From NCBI RefSeq assembly GCF_014205155.1, contig NZ_JACHMX010000001.1, positions 6,696,001 to 6,760,000 on the forward strand: a DNA stretch of 64,000 bases, read 5' to 3'. A program made the position numbers and the translations under genes. Positions 16,641 through 25,501 of this stretch are shown one piece after another (the stretch's first letter is position 1; the number at the start of each line of letters is the position of its first letter). The notes beneath the pieces are model-generated. The model did not search any database, was not told the origin of the DNA, and worked only from the letters and a program-made list of their open reading frames with translations. This stretch comes from Amycolatopsis umgeniensis (lineage in GTDB: Bacteria > Actinomycetota > Actinomycetes > Mycobacteriales > Pseudonocardiaceae).

Positions 16641-17519
16641 GTGAACGCCACCGCCCTGTCCCTCGTCATCGTCGCCGCCGTCATTCACGCGGGCTGGAAC
16701 CTCGCCGCCAAGCGGATCCGCCGTGGCGGAGCCCGGTTCGTCTGGGCTTACTACAGCTTCTCGGCGATCTTGTTCGTCCCCGTCATCGCGGTCTCACTGA
16801 TCGTGGAGCCGCAGCGTCCACAGTGGACGTGGCTGCTCGCCGCCGCGGTCACCGCGGTGTTCCACGTCACCTACGGGGTGGTCCTCCAGCGGGGTTACGC
16901 CGTCGGTGATCTGTCCGTCGTGTACCCCCTCGCCCGCGGAACCGGGCCGCTGATCTCGGTGCTCGCGGCCGTCGTGCTGCTCGGCGAGCGACCGGGGCCG
17001 CTCGGCCTGGCGGGCGCGTTCCTCGTGGTCGCCGGGGTGCTGGTCATCGGGACCGGACGAGCGCCCGCCCACGCCGACGCCGCGGATCACGCCGCTCGAC
17101 GCAAGGGCGTGGCGTACGGGCTGCTGACCGGGCTCACGATCGCCGCCTACACGCTGTGGGACGCCCATTCGGTCACCGGTCTCGGTGTCCCGCCGATCGT
17201 CTATTTCGGAACCGGCGCGATCGTGCAGAGCCTGCTTATGACGCCGTACGCGCTGAAGGACCGTGAAGAGGTCTCGTGGCTCTGGCGCGAGCACAAGCGC
17301 GAAGTCCTCATCGTCGGCCTGCTCTCGCCGGTCGCGTACCTGCTGGTCCTCTTCGCCCTTCAGATCGCTCCAGTGAGCCTCGTCGCACCCGCGCGGGAGC
17401 TGAGCATCGTCCTGGGTGGCCTCGCGGCCTGGTTGATCCTGAGGGAGGCGAACGCCGTCCGCAGGCTGCTCGGGTCCATGGTGGTGCTGGCGGGCATCGC
17501 CGCGATTGCGATGGCCTGA
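16641..17519 (+). CDS. EamA/DMT-family exporter, riboswitch-controlled
   Basis: A 292-aa, about 10-helix drug/metabolite transporter made of two EamA repeats. The GTG at 16641 has GAAAGG upstream; the in-frame ATG at 16614 falls inside a riboswitch hairpin and is less likely. Visible segments include IHAGWNLAAKR near residues 15-25 and YPLARGTGPLISVLAAV in the middle. Its ykkC-type leader suggests it exports guanidine or a guanidine-like compound, although most characterised guanidine exporters are SMR proteins. A VOC gene follows 23 bp downstream. Confidence 0.85.
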   Translation: MNATALSLVIVAAVIHAGWNLAAKRIRRGGARFVWAYYSFSAILFVPVIAVSLIVEPQRPQWTWLLAAAVTAVFHVTYGVVLQRGYAVGDLSVVYPLARGTGPLISVLAAVVLLGERPGPLGLAGAFLVVAGVLVIGTGRAPAHADAADHAARRKGVAYGLLTGLTIAAYTLWDAHSVTGLGVPPIVYFGTGAIVQSLLMTPYALKDREEVSWLWREHKREVLIVGLLSPVAYLLVLFALQIAPVSLVAPARELSIVLGGLAAWLILREANAVRRLLGSMVVLAGIAAIAMA

Positions 17520-17542
17520 GCCCATCCGGTAGGGATTGAGCC

Positions 17543-17917
17543 ATGGACGTGCTGAGCAGCAGGGTGCTGATCCACCCGAAGGACTTCGACGTGTCGACGG
17601 CGTTCTATCGGGACACCCTGGGCCTGGCGATCGACAAGGAGTTCCCCGGCGGGACGGTGTTCTTCGCCGGGAACGGGTCGATCGAGATCGTCGGGACCGG
17701 GAAGACCGGTCCGACCCCCGACGTCGCGTTGTGGCTCCAGGTCCGGGACCTGCCCGCGGCGCTCGAGGAACTCGCCGCGAAGGGTTTGGACCTGGTCCGC
17801 GGAGCACGCCGTGAGCCGTGGGGCCTGGACGAAGCGTGGATCGCCGACCCGGACGGCACCAGGATCGTGCTGGTCGAGGTGCCGCGTGAGCATCCGTTGC
17901 GCACCGACCCGCGTTAA
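17543..17917 (+). CDS. VOC-family (glyoxalase/bleomycin resistance-like) protein
   Basis: A 124-aa single vicinal-oxygen-chelate domain protein, with two beta-alpha-beta-beta-beta modules: LIHPKDFDVSTAFYRDTLGLAI at the N terminus and IADPDGTRIVLVEVP at the C terminus. It follows the EamA gene with GGTAGGGA before its ATG, so it is probably in the same riboswitch-controlled transcript. It could be a dioxygenase, glyoxalase-like enzyme or binding protein. It overlaps the convergent methyltransferase by 4 bp. Confidence 0.8.
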   Translation: MDVLSSRVLIHPKDFDVSTAFYRDTLGLAIDKEFPGGTVFFAGNGSIEIVGTGKTGPTPDVALWLQVRDLPAALEELAAKGLDLVRGARREPWGLDEAWIADPDGTRIVLVEVPREHPLRTDPR

Positions 17918-18501
17918 GCCAGGGGTTTGACCGCGCGCAGCTGAGCGGCGAGGGAGGCGCCGAAGCCCGGCGGGTCCCAGGTCCACGTCTGCAGGTCGGT
18001 GAAGCCGGCGGCGGCCGCTTCGTCGGCCAGTTCGTGGCGGGAGACCGGCAGCCACTTCTCGTGCGATGACAACAGCAGCCTGCCGCCCGGTCGCAGCACG
18101 CGGAACAGCTCGGCGAACCCGGCAGGCCGGTCCTCCCAGAGCTGCACGTTGTTGACGCTCAGGACCACGTCGACGCTCTCGTCCGGCTCGCCGGTGGAGT
18201 CCGCGGCGCCGCTCCGCAGCTCCACCTTGTCGCCGCATCGGCGGCGGGAGCGGGCGAGCATCTCCGGGGACGGGTCGACGCCGATCGCGCGGCCCGCGCG
18301 TTCGGCCACGGCCTGCAAGCCGACACCAGGTCCGGGGCCCACGACCAGGGTGGTTTCGCCCGACTCGATCGACGCCAGTTCGACGATGCGGAGTTCGGTG
18401 GCAGCGTTGCCGTGCGCCATCGCCAGGCCACCGAACCGGCCGAGCAGTCCCCTGGGATGGCCGAACGTCTTGTCGAGGATTTGGGTCAGTGAATTACTCA
18501 T
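17914..18501 (-). CDS. Class I SAM-dependent methyltransferase
   Basis: A 195-aa protein from the ATG at 18501; the frame runs on to 18591 but overlaps the lepA promoter zone. Motif I is VVGPGPGVGLQAVAERAG near residues 49-66, the acidic ribose-binding residue lies in AIGVDPSPEML, and the post-I/II pattern VDVVLSVNNVQLW follows. It resembles small-molecule or ubiE-like methyltransferases. The substrate is unknown. Confidence 0.8.
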   Translation of the reverse strand: MSNSLTQILDKTFGHPRGLLGRFGGLAMAHGNAATELRIVELASIESGETTLVVGPGPGVGLQAVAERAGRAIGVDPSPEMLARSRRRCGDKVELRSGAADSTGEPDESVDVVLSVNNVQLWEDRPAGFAELFRVLRPGGRLLLSSHEKWLPVSRHELADEAAAAGFTDLQTWTWDPPGFGASLAAQLRAVKPLA

Positions 18502-18614
18502 ACTTCGAGGGCACCACAGCACGCCACGGGCCGCATCGGGGATGACCCCCACTCGCACCCGGAGCGGCATGGGAGCATAGAGGTGGCACACCCCGACCTT
18601 CGCGAGGAAACCCG

Positions 18615-20453
18615 TTGACGACGTTCGCCGACACGACCTTCACGCCCCCGGAGCTCATCCGGAACTTCTGCATCATCGCGCACATCGACCACGGCAAGTC
18701 GACCCTGGCCGACCGGATGCTGCAGCTCACCGGTGTGGTCGAGGAACGGGCCATGCGTGCGCAGTACCTCGACCGCATGGACATCGAGCGGGAACGCGGG
18801 ATCACCATCAAGGCGCAGAACGTGCGCCTGCCCTGGAAGGTCGACGGTCAGGACCACGTCCTGCACATGATCGACACCCCCGGCCACGTCGACTTCACCT
18901 ACGAGGTCTCCCGCGCGCTCGAAGCGTGTGAAGGGGCGGTACTGCTGGTCGACGCCGCGCAAGGGATCGAGGCGCAGACCCTCGCGAACCTGTACCTCGC
19001 GCTGGAGAACAACCTCCAGATCATCCCGGTGCTCAACAAGATCGACCTGCCGTCCGCGGATCCGGACAAGTACGCCGCCGAGATCGCGCACATCATCGGC
19101 TGCGAGCCGTCCGACGTGCTGCGTGTGTCCGCGAAGACCGGTGTCGGAGTCGGAGACCTTCTCGACGCCGTCGTGAAGCAGGTGCCCGCACCGCAGGGTG
19201 ACGCGGACGCTCCGGCGCGGGCGATGATCTTCGACTCGGTGTACGACACGTACCGGGGCGTTGTGACCTACATCAGGGTCGTGGACGGCAAGATCACCCC
19301 GCGCGAGCGGATCAAGATGATGTCCACCGGTGCCACGCACGAGCTGCTGGAAGTCGGGATCATCTCGCCGGAGCCCAAGGCCAGCAAGGGGCTGGGCGTC
19401 GGCGAGGTCGGCTACCTGATCACCGGGGTGAAGGACGTCCGTCAGTCCAAGGTCGGTGACACCGTGACCTCCGAGCGCAACGGCGCGAAGGAGGCCCTCG
19501 CGGGGTACCGGGAGCCGAAGCCGATGGTCTACTCGGGGTTGTACCCGGTGGACGGTTCGGACTACCCCGAGCTGCGCGAGGCCCTGGACAAGCTCCAGCT
19601 CAACGACGCCGCGCTGGACTACGAGCCCGAGACCTCGGTGGCGCTCGGCTTCGGGTTCCGCTGTGGCTTCCTCGGCCTGCTGCACCTGGAGATCACCCGG
19701 GACCGGCTGGAGCGCGAGTTCGGCCTCGACCTGATCTCCACCGCGCCGAACGTGGTGTACGACATCGTGCAGGACGACGGCAAGGAAATCCACGTCACCA
19801 ACCCCTCGGACTGGCCGACCGGGAACAAGATCGACAAGGTGCTCGAGCCGGTAAGCAAGGTGAGCGTCCTGGCGCCGTCGGAGTTCATCGGCACGATCAT
19901 GGAGCTGTGCCAGAACAAGCGCGGACAGCTGCTCGGCATGGACTACCTGTCCGAGGATCGCGTCGAACTGCGGTACAACATGCCGCTGGGTGAGATCATC
20001 TTCGACTTCTTCGACACGCTGAAGTCGCGCACGCGCGGCTACGCGTCGCTGGACTACGAAGAGGCCGGTTCGCAGGCGGCGGACCTGGTCAAGGTGGACA
20101 TCCTGCTGCAGGGCGAGGGCGTCGACGCGTTCTCCGCGATCGTGCACAAGGACGACGCCTACAACTACGGCAACCGCATGGTGAACCGGCTTCGCGAGCT
20201 GATCCCGCGGCAGAACTTCGAGGTGCCGATCCAGGCGGCCATCGGTGCCAGGATCATCGCCCGCGAGACCATTCGCGCGATCCGCAAGGACGTGCTCGCG
20301 AAGTGTTACGGCGGTGACATCTCGCGTAAGCGCAAGCTGCTGGAAAAGCAGAAGGAAGGCAAGAAGCGGATGAAGACCGTCGGCCGGGTCGAGGTCCCGC
20401 AGGAGGCCTTCGTCGCCGCACTGTCCACTGAGGACAACGGTAAGAAGAAGTAG
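18615..20453 (+). CDS. lepA: Elongation factor 4 (LepA)
   Basis: A 612-aa translational GTPase that acts on stalled or misassembled ribosomes. The start is a TTG preceded by CGAGGAAA. The G1 motif is AHIDHGKST near residues 21-29, G3 is DTPGHVDF and G4 is NKID. The lepA-specific C-terminal domain ends in [14 protein letters not shown] strong terminator follows. Confidence 0.97.
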   Translation: MTTFADTTFTPPELIRNFCIIAHIDHGKSTLADRMLQLTGVVEERAMRAQYLDRMDIERERGITIKAQNVRLPWKVDGQDHVLHMIDTPGHVDFTYEVSRALEACEGAVLLVDAAQGIEAQTLANLYLALENNLQIIPVLNKIDLPSADPDKYAAEIAHIIGCEPSDVLRVSAKTGVGVGDLLDAVVKQVPAPQGDADAPARAMIFDSVYDTYRGVVTYIRVVDGKITPRERIKMMSTGATHELLEVGIISPEPKASKGLGVGEVGYLITGVKDVRQSKVGDTVTSERNGAKEALAGYREPKPMVYSGLYPVDGSDYPELREALDKLQLNDAALDYEPETSVALGFGFRCGFLGLLHLEITRDRLEREFGLDLISTAPNVVYDIVQDDGKEIHVTNPSDWPTGNKIDKVLEPVSKVSVLAPSEFIGTIMELCQNKRGQLLGMDYLSEDRVELRYNMPLGEIIFDFFDTLKSRTRGYASLDYEEAGSQAADLVKVDILLQGEGVDAFSAIVHKDDAYNYGNRMVNRLRELIPRQNFEVPIQAAIGARIIARETIRAIRKDVLAKCYGGDISRKRKLLEKQKEGKKRMKTVGRVEVPQEAFVAALSTEDNGKKK

Positions 20454-20462
20454 GCGATACTC

Positions 20463-20501
20463 ACGAAAGGCCGCCCGAAGCGCTATCGGGCGGCCTTTCG
20501 T
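20463..20501. terminator. Strong bidirectional terminator after lepA
   Basis: A 16-bp perfect stem, ACGAAAGGCCGCCCGA/TCGGGCGGCCTTTCGT, with a 7-nt loop lies between convergent lepA and the PPOX gene. The TTTCGT arm is U-rich for this genome. Confidence 0.92.
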
Positions 20502-20502
20502 G

Positions 20503-20949
20503 TCAGCGATTCCCGCTGACGCGGTTCGCGGTGACGAAGACCGCGACGCGGCGTTCTGCGGCCATCGCGCGGTCGTACTCGTCCCAGTCGTCGTGGGTTC
20601 CGGTGGCCGCGATGAAGACCTCACGCAGCAATCCGGGGAGCCCGGCCGGATCGAAGTCCGGATCCGGGTCGTCCGGGCCGATGAGGTGGACGGTGCCCTG
20701 GACCGCCGCCCATTCCCAGCCGCGGCGGAAGGTGATCGTGGCGTGGCCCGCGCGGCGGAACAGGTCGAGTTTCTTCACCCCGCCCATCGCGACGAAACCG
20801 ATCCCCGGTGCCTTCGTGACCGGGTCTTCGATCACGCCGGCGTTCACCACCGACGAATGCACGGTGCCGTCCGCGCGGACCGTCGAGACGGTCGCGAGTC
20901 CGTTTTCGCGCAAGGAAAGAGTGCGGACGAGTTCGAGGTCTGCGGCCAT
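20503..20949 (-). CDS. PPOX-class flavin/F420-dependent oxidoreductase
   Basis: A 148-aa split-barrel flavoprotein of the pyridoxamine-phosphate-oxidase-like superfamily. The opening LSLRENGLATVSTVRADGTVHSSVVNAG is the usual first strand pair of actinobacterial F420 or FMN reductases. The substrate and the cofactor (F420 versus FMN) cannot be settled by eye. It stands alone between the lepA terminator and the GH20 gene. Confidence 0.8.
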   Translation of the reverse strand: MAADLELVRTLSLRENGLATVSTVRADGTVHSSVVNAGVIEDPVTKAPGIGFVAMGGVKKLDLFRRAGHATITFRRGWEWAAVQGTVHLIGPDDPDPDFDPAGLPGLLREVFIAATGTHDDWDEYDRAMAAERRVAVFVTANRVSGNR

Positions 20950-21006
20950 GGATCCACCGTAGCCCGCCCGGCCCGGTGGAGGGGCCGAGCGGACGCACGG
21001 AAGCGG

Positions 21007-22770
21007 TCAGCAGGTGCCGTTGTCGCGCCAGACACCCCACTGGCCGGTGCTGCCGGGCTCTTCGCCTTGCGTCCACCACTGCGCCGCCCATTTGTGCCCG
21101 TTGTGGGAGACGGTCGCTCCGCCGGTGTAGACCGAAGCGCGGTCCCACGCGGGGAGCGTGCAGGTGCCGGGGTTGCCGGATCCGGTCTCCCAGGGCACCT
21201 GGCTCGACGCGTAGTAGTTGATTCCCTGCGCCTGCCAACGCGGGGCCTGCGCGCCGAGGCGGACTCGGAAGACGTTCCAGTCGTGCGTCGCCCACGGCGA
21301 CCAGCCGAGCTCGGCGTGCGCCGGGAGCCTCGGGAAGGCGAGGTAGTCGATGTTCGCCGGGGTCACCACGGTTTCCGTCCACAGCGGGGATTCGACGCCG
21401 CGGACGGCGGATTCGGGCACACCGGAGAGGTAGGCGCCCGGGTTCCAGTTGTAGGCGTCCTGGACCTCGATGTAGCCCGCCCACGACAGCCCGATCGGCG
21501 TGCTGGAGTTGTACTTCATGTCCAGGTACGCCTTGTTCGCCGGTGACAGGATCACCTTGCTGCCGCGGGCGACGGCGTTCGAGACCTCCGTGCTGGACGT
21601 CGTCGTGCCCCAGAACTGCGGGGTCGCCGTGGCGGGCAGCGTGGCCTTGCCGATCTCGTGCCAGCCGACGACCTGCTTGCCCGCGGCGGCCACCATCGGC
21701 AGCACGCGATTCATGAAGGTGCGGTAGTCCGCGTCGCTGGTGGCCTGGGCCTCGTCACCGCCGAGGTGGAAGTAGGGCCCGGGCGTCAGCGCGGCGACCT
21801 CGCGGATCACGTCGTTGACGAAGGTGTAGGTGAGTTCCTTCGAGATGCAGAGCGAGCTGTAGCCGACCGCGGTGTCGGTGCGCAGCGGGGGAGCGGTGTT
21901 GTTGCAGTTCAGCTCGGCGTACGACGCCTGGGCGGCGTTGGTGTGGCCGGGCATGTCGATCTCAGGGATGACCGTGATGAACCGCGAGGCCGCGTAGTTC
22001 ACGATTTCGGTGTACTGCGCCTTGGTGTAATAGCCGCCGGCGCCGCCGCCGACCTGGGTGCTGCCGCCGTAGGTGGCCAACCGCGGCCAGCTGTCGATCT
22101 GGATGCGCCAGCCCTGGTCGTCGGCCAGGTGCAGGTGCAGGTTGTTGATTTTGTACTGCGCGAGCTGGTCGATGTACCGCTTGACGGTCGCGACCGGGTG
22201 GAAGTGCCGGGCGACGTCGAGCATCGCGCCGCGGTAGCCGAAGCGCGGGTAGTCCAGGATGTTGGCGCCGGGGATCGTCCAGGGGCCTTGCTGCACCGTG
22301 GGGCTCTCGATCTTGCCGGGCAGCAGCTGTCGGAGTGTCTGTACGCCGCCGAAGAGGCCTTGGGCCGTCGTCGCGCGCAGGATGACCGAAGCGGACGTCG
22401 AGTTCAGTTGGTAACCCTGGTCGCCGACGCGCGTGTCGGCGCCGGACAGCAGGAGCGAGATGCCGTCGGCGGGCGTGCCCGACGGCGCGTCGGAGACGGG
22501 CAGGGCGAAGCCGGTGGACGTGCGGAAGACCCCGGCGAGGTAGTCGCCGACCGCCTTGGCCGGTGCCGAACCTGCCTGCGTGTAGATCTTGGTGTTCGCG
22601 GTCAGGGCGTAGTCGGCGCCGGTGACCGCTTGGGCCGAGACCGGGACCGGGACGATCGCCTGCAGCGGTGGGGTGGCCGCGTCGGCGACGGGGGCGGCTG
22701 CGGTGGTGGCGCCGGCGAACAGCGCCACTCCGACGACGGCGCGGCCCAGCCGCACTCTCAAGGTCTTCAC
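21007..22770 (-). CDS. Secreted beta-N-acetylhexosaminidase (GH20) with C-terminal chitin-binding module
   Basis: A 587-aa exported enzyme that removes terminal GlcNAc from chitin oligosaccharides. A GTG start follows AGGAGG, and a signal peptide of about 32 residues ends in APVADA. A GH20b domain comes next, then the catalytic barrel starting at DYPRFGYRGAMLDVARHF, with the Asp-Glu pair in HLGGDEA near residue 335. The last 50 residues (WDRASVYTGGATVSHNGHKWAAQWW) form a CBM5/12-type module. A DasR-type operator lies 72-81 bp upstream. Confidence 0.94.
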   Translation of the reverse strand: MKTLRVRLGRAVVGVALFAGATTAAAPVADAATPPLQAIVPVPVSAQAVTGADYALTANTKIYTQAGSAPAKAVGDYLAGVFRTSTGFALPVSDAPSGTPADGISLLLSGADTRVGDQGYQLNSTSASVILRATTAQGLFGGVQTLRQLLPGKIESPTVQQGPWTIPGANILDYPRFGYRGAMLDVARHFHPVATVKRYIDQLAQYKINNLHLHLADDQGWRIQIDSWPRLATYGGSTQVGGGAGGYYTKAQYTEIVNYAASRFITVIPEIDMPGHTNAAQASYAELNCNNTAPPLRTDTAVGYSSLCISKELTYTFVNDVIREVAALTPGPYFHLGGDEAQATSDADYRTFMNRVLPMVAAAGKQVVGWHEIGKATLPATATPQFWGTTTSSTEVSNAVARGSKVILSPANKAYLDMKYNSSTPIGLSWAGYIEVQDAYNWNPGAYLSGVPESAVRGVESPLWTETVVTPANIDYLAFPRLPAHAELGWSPWATHDWNVFRVRLGAQAPRWQAQGINYYASSQVPWETGSGNPGTCTLPAWDRASVYTGGATVSHNGHKWAAQWWTQGEEPGSTGQWGVWRDNGTC

Positions 22771-22841
22771 CAGGGCCTCCTGGGGAGTGGAGACGTGACC
22801 CGCGTCACGACTGGTCAGATCGTCGCATTTTCGGCGGTAAA

Positions 22842-22851
22842 GGTCTAGACC
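22842..22851. promoter_or_regulatory. DasR-responsive element (dre) upstream of the GH20 gene
   Basis: GGTCTAGACC is a perfect 10-bp palindrome identical to the core of the Streptomyces dre consensus; with its flanks it matches 13 of 16 positions. DasR represses chitin and GlcNAc genes, so the GH20 gene is the natural target. The divergent nitronate monooxygenase starts 72 bp to the right. Confidence 0.75.
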
Positions 22852-22922
22852 ACCAAGAAGGAACCTTGGAGTGACTCGAAGGTCACATTCCGTGTCGTCA
22901 TGAGAGGACTATCGTCGGAATC

Positions 22923-23972
22923 GTGTTCGCAGATCTGCGTTTTCCCGTGATCGCGGCCCCGATGGCGGGCGGGCCGACCACTCCCGAGCTCGTGGCCGCG
23001 GTGACCGTGGCGGGCGGATTCGGCTTCCTCGCCGGGGGCTATCTGAGCGCCGATGCCTTGGCGGACCGGATCGCGAAGACGGCCGAACTCACCGGCGAAC
23101 CGTTCGGCGTGAACCTGTTCGTCCCGGGTGACGCGGCCGAGGCGGATCTCGGCGGCCACATCGAGCGCTGGCGCGCGGAGGCCGAACGCTACGGCGTCGA
23201 GCCCGGAGAACCGCGCTGGGATGACGACGCCTACACCGCGAAGCTCGAGGTCGTGCTGGAGCGGAAGGTGCCGGTCGTTTCCTTCACCTTCGGCACGCCC
23301 TCAACCGAGGACGTCGAACGCCTGCACGCCAACGGGAGCAAGGTGGCGGTCACGGTCACCAGCCCGGCGGAGGCCGATCAGGCCGTGGCGATCGGCGCGG
23401 ACGCGCTGGTGGTCCAGGGATTCGAAGCCGGGGCGCATCGAGGGCTCTTCGCTGACGAGCCTCGAGCCGAAGGCGGGGGAGCGCAGTACGGCGTGCTCAG
23501 CCTGCTTCGCCTGGTCTCGGCGCGGACGGACTTGCCGCTCGTCGCGACAGGTGGGCTCGTGCACGGTGCCGACATCGCCGCGGTGCTGGCGGCGGGTGCC
23601 GTCGCGGCGCAACTGGGCACCGCGTTCCTGTGTGCGGACGAAGCCGGGACGCAGCCCGCGCACCGCCAGGCGCTCGCCGACGCGGGAAGGCCGACGGCGT
23701 TCACCAGGGCGTTCAGCGGCCGTCCCGCCCGTTCCCTGGTCAACCGCGCGGTCGAGGACTTCTCGGCCACGGCGCCGTCGGCGTATCCGGAGGTCAACAA
23801 CCTGACCAAACCGATCCGCGCGGCGGCGGGGAAGGCGGGGGATCCGGAAGTGATGTCCCTCTACGCGGGGCAGACCTACGAGCTCGCGGGCTCCGGGTCG
23901 GCGGCGTCGATCGTCGAACGCCTCCGAACCGAAGCCCGCGAAGCCGCTACGCGTTTGAGTCGTCTCCGCTGA
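22923..23972 (+). CDS. Nitronate monooxygenase-like FMN enzyme
   Basis: A 349-aa FMN TIM-barrel of the nitronate monooxygenase/2-nitropropane dioxygenase family. Visible blocks are PVIAAPMAGGPTTPELVAAV at the N terminus, the phosphate-binding VATGGLVHGADIAAVLAAGA near residues 202-221, and GTAFLCADEAG. The GTG start is probably leaderless, with TATCGT 7 nt upstream. Members oxidise toxic alkyl nitronates such as propionate 3-nitronate. Its 3' end overlaps the convergent permease by 26 bp. Confidence 0.85.
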   Translation: MFADLRFPVIAAPMAGGPTTPELVAAVTVAGGFGFLAGGYLSADALADRIAKTAELTGEPFGVNLFVPGDAAEADLGGHIERWRAEAERYGVEPGEPRWDDDAYTAKLEVVLERKVPVVSFTFGTPSTEDVERLHANGSKVAVTVTSPAEADQAVAIGADALVVQGFEAGAHRGLFADEPRAEGGGAQYGVLSLLRLVSARTDLPLVATGGLVHGADIAAVLAAGAVAAQLGTAFLCADEAGTQPAHRQALADAGRPTAFTRAFSGRPARSLVNRAVEDFSATAPSAYPEVNNLTKPIRAAAGKAGDPEVMSLYAGQTYELAGSGSAASIVERLRTEAREAATRLSRLR

Positions 23973-25422
23973 CCTGCTTCGTGTCGCCGTTGTTCACGTT
24001 CATCGCGGAGTGACGGCGGCTGTAGGCGAAGTAGATGATCAGGCCGATGCCGAACCAGGCCGCGAACCGCAGCCAGGTTTCCGGGTTCAGGAACGTGATC
24101 AGCCAGATCGAGAAGACGATGCCGATGATCGGCACGATCGGCATACCGGGCGTCTTGAAGCTCCGCGGCAGGTCCGGCTGCTTGTACCGCAGCACGATCA
24201 CCGCGACACAGACGACGACGAACGCGAGCAGGATGCCGATGTTCGTCAGCTCGGCCGCCTCACCGATGGGCAGCAGCCCGGCGATGAGCGCCGACGCGCC
24301 GCCGAGCACCCAGGTCATCCGGTTCGGCACCTTGCGCACCGGGTGGGTCTTGCCGAACCACTTGGGCAGCAGGCCGTCGCGGCTCATCGAGTAGCCGACC
24401 CGGCTCGCGCCCATGAGGAAGGTGAACAGCACGGTGGTGATACCGATGATCGCGCCGACCGCGATGATCAGGCCGAGCCACTTCATCCCGATACCGGCGA
24501 AGGCGCTGGAGAACGCGGCTTCGCTGTCGATGTCCTTGTAGTTGACCATCCCGGTCAGGACCAGGCAGGCCAGCACGTAGAGCACCATCGAGATGGCGAG
24601 CGAGTAGATGATCGCCTTCGGCATGTGCTTCTGGGAGTCGGTCGATTCCTCGGCCGCGGTGGACATGGCGTCGTAGCCGAAGACCGCGAAGAACACCGTC
24701 GCCGCGCCGGTGAACGCGCCGCTGAGGCCGAACGGGAAGAAGTTCGAGTAGTTGTCGGTGTTGATGTGGAAGACACCGACGACGATCACCAGCAGGACCA
24801 GGCCGACCTTCAGGTAGACCAGCAGCGTCTCGAACCGGGCCGCGTTCTTCATGCCCTGGTTGAGGATGAAGGCGATCAGGAGGCACAGCAGGACGGCGAA
24901 CAGGTTGATCTTGTAGGACCCTGGTTCCACCCCTCCCTTTTCGGTGCCGGGAGCGCCCAGCATCCACGTCGGGAGATCGATGTTGAGGTATCCCAGCAGC
25001 TCGTTGAAGTAGCCGGAGATGCCGATCGCGACCACCGCCACGATCGCGGTGTACTCCAGCAGCAGGTCCCAGCCGATGAACCAGCCGACGATCTCGCCCA
25101 GCACCGTGTAGCCGTAGGTGTAGGCGGATCCGGCCCGGGGGATCAGCCCGGCGAACTCGGCGTAGGAGAACGCGGCGGCGGCGCTGGCGATACCCGCGAT
25201 GAGGAACGAGATGAGCACGGCGGGACCCGCCGTCTTGTTCGCGACCGCGCCGGCCAGGGAGAAGATCCCCGCGCCGATGATGCCGCCGACCCCGATCGCG
25301 GTCAGCTGACGCAGGCCCAGCGTGCGTTGGAGCCCGCCGCCGTCACTGAGTTCTTGGATCTGCTCGATCGGTTTGCGGCGGAATACCCCGGATCCCGAGC
25401 CCAGGCTGCGCGGTGCGGACAT
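23947..25422 (-). CDS. APC-family amino acid permease (cationic amino acid transporter type)
   Basis: A 491-aa permease with about 12 helices. The first helix has the APC signature GVGGIIGAGIFSLAGAVA near residues 45-62, and the FSYAEFAGLIPRAGSAYTYGY block follows near 90-110. It resembles the YfnA/CAT group that imports amino acids by proton symport; specificity is not evident. Upstream of its ATG, TTCGGAC/GTCCGAA (25448-25454/25464-25470) forms a small inverted repeat that could be an operator. Confidence 0.87.
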   Translation of the reverse strand: MSAPRSLGSGSGVFRRKPIEQIQELSDGGGLQRTLGLRQLTAIGVGGIIGAGIFSLAGAVANKTAGPAVLISFLIAGIASAAAAFSYAEFAGLIPRAGSAYTYGYTVLGEIVGWFIGWDLLLEYTAIVAVVAIGISGYFNELLGYLNIDLPTWMLGAPGTEKGGVEPGSYKINLFAVLLCLLIAFILNQGMKNAARFETLLVYLKVGLVLLVIVVGVFHINTDNYSNFFPFGLSGAFTGAATVFFAVFGYDAMSTAAEESTDSQKHMPKAIIYSLAISMVLYVLACLVLTGMVNYKDIDSEAAFSSAFAGIGMKWLGLIIAVGAIIGITTVLFTFLMGASRVGYSMSRDGLLPKWFGKTHPVRKVPNRMTWVLGGASALIAGLLPIGEAAELTNIGILLAFVVVCVAVIVLRYKQPDLPRSFKTPGMPIVPIIGIVFSIWLITFLNPETWLRFAAWFGIGLIIYFAYSRRHSAMNVNNGDTKQVSGDDSNA

Positions 25423-25501
25423 CGTCGTCTCCCAACAGGTTGTGACTTTCGGACCGGGTCACAGTCCGAAGGGCACCGTAGCGGGAGACGGGGCACCGCA
25501 C

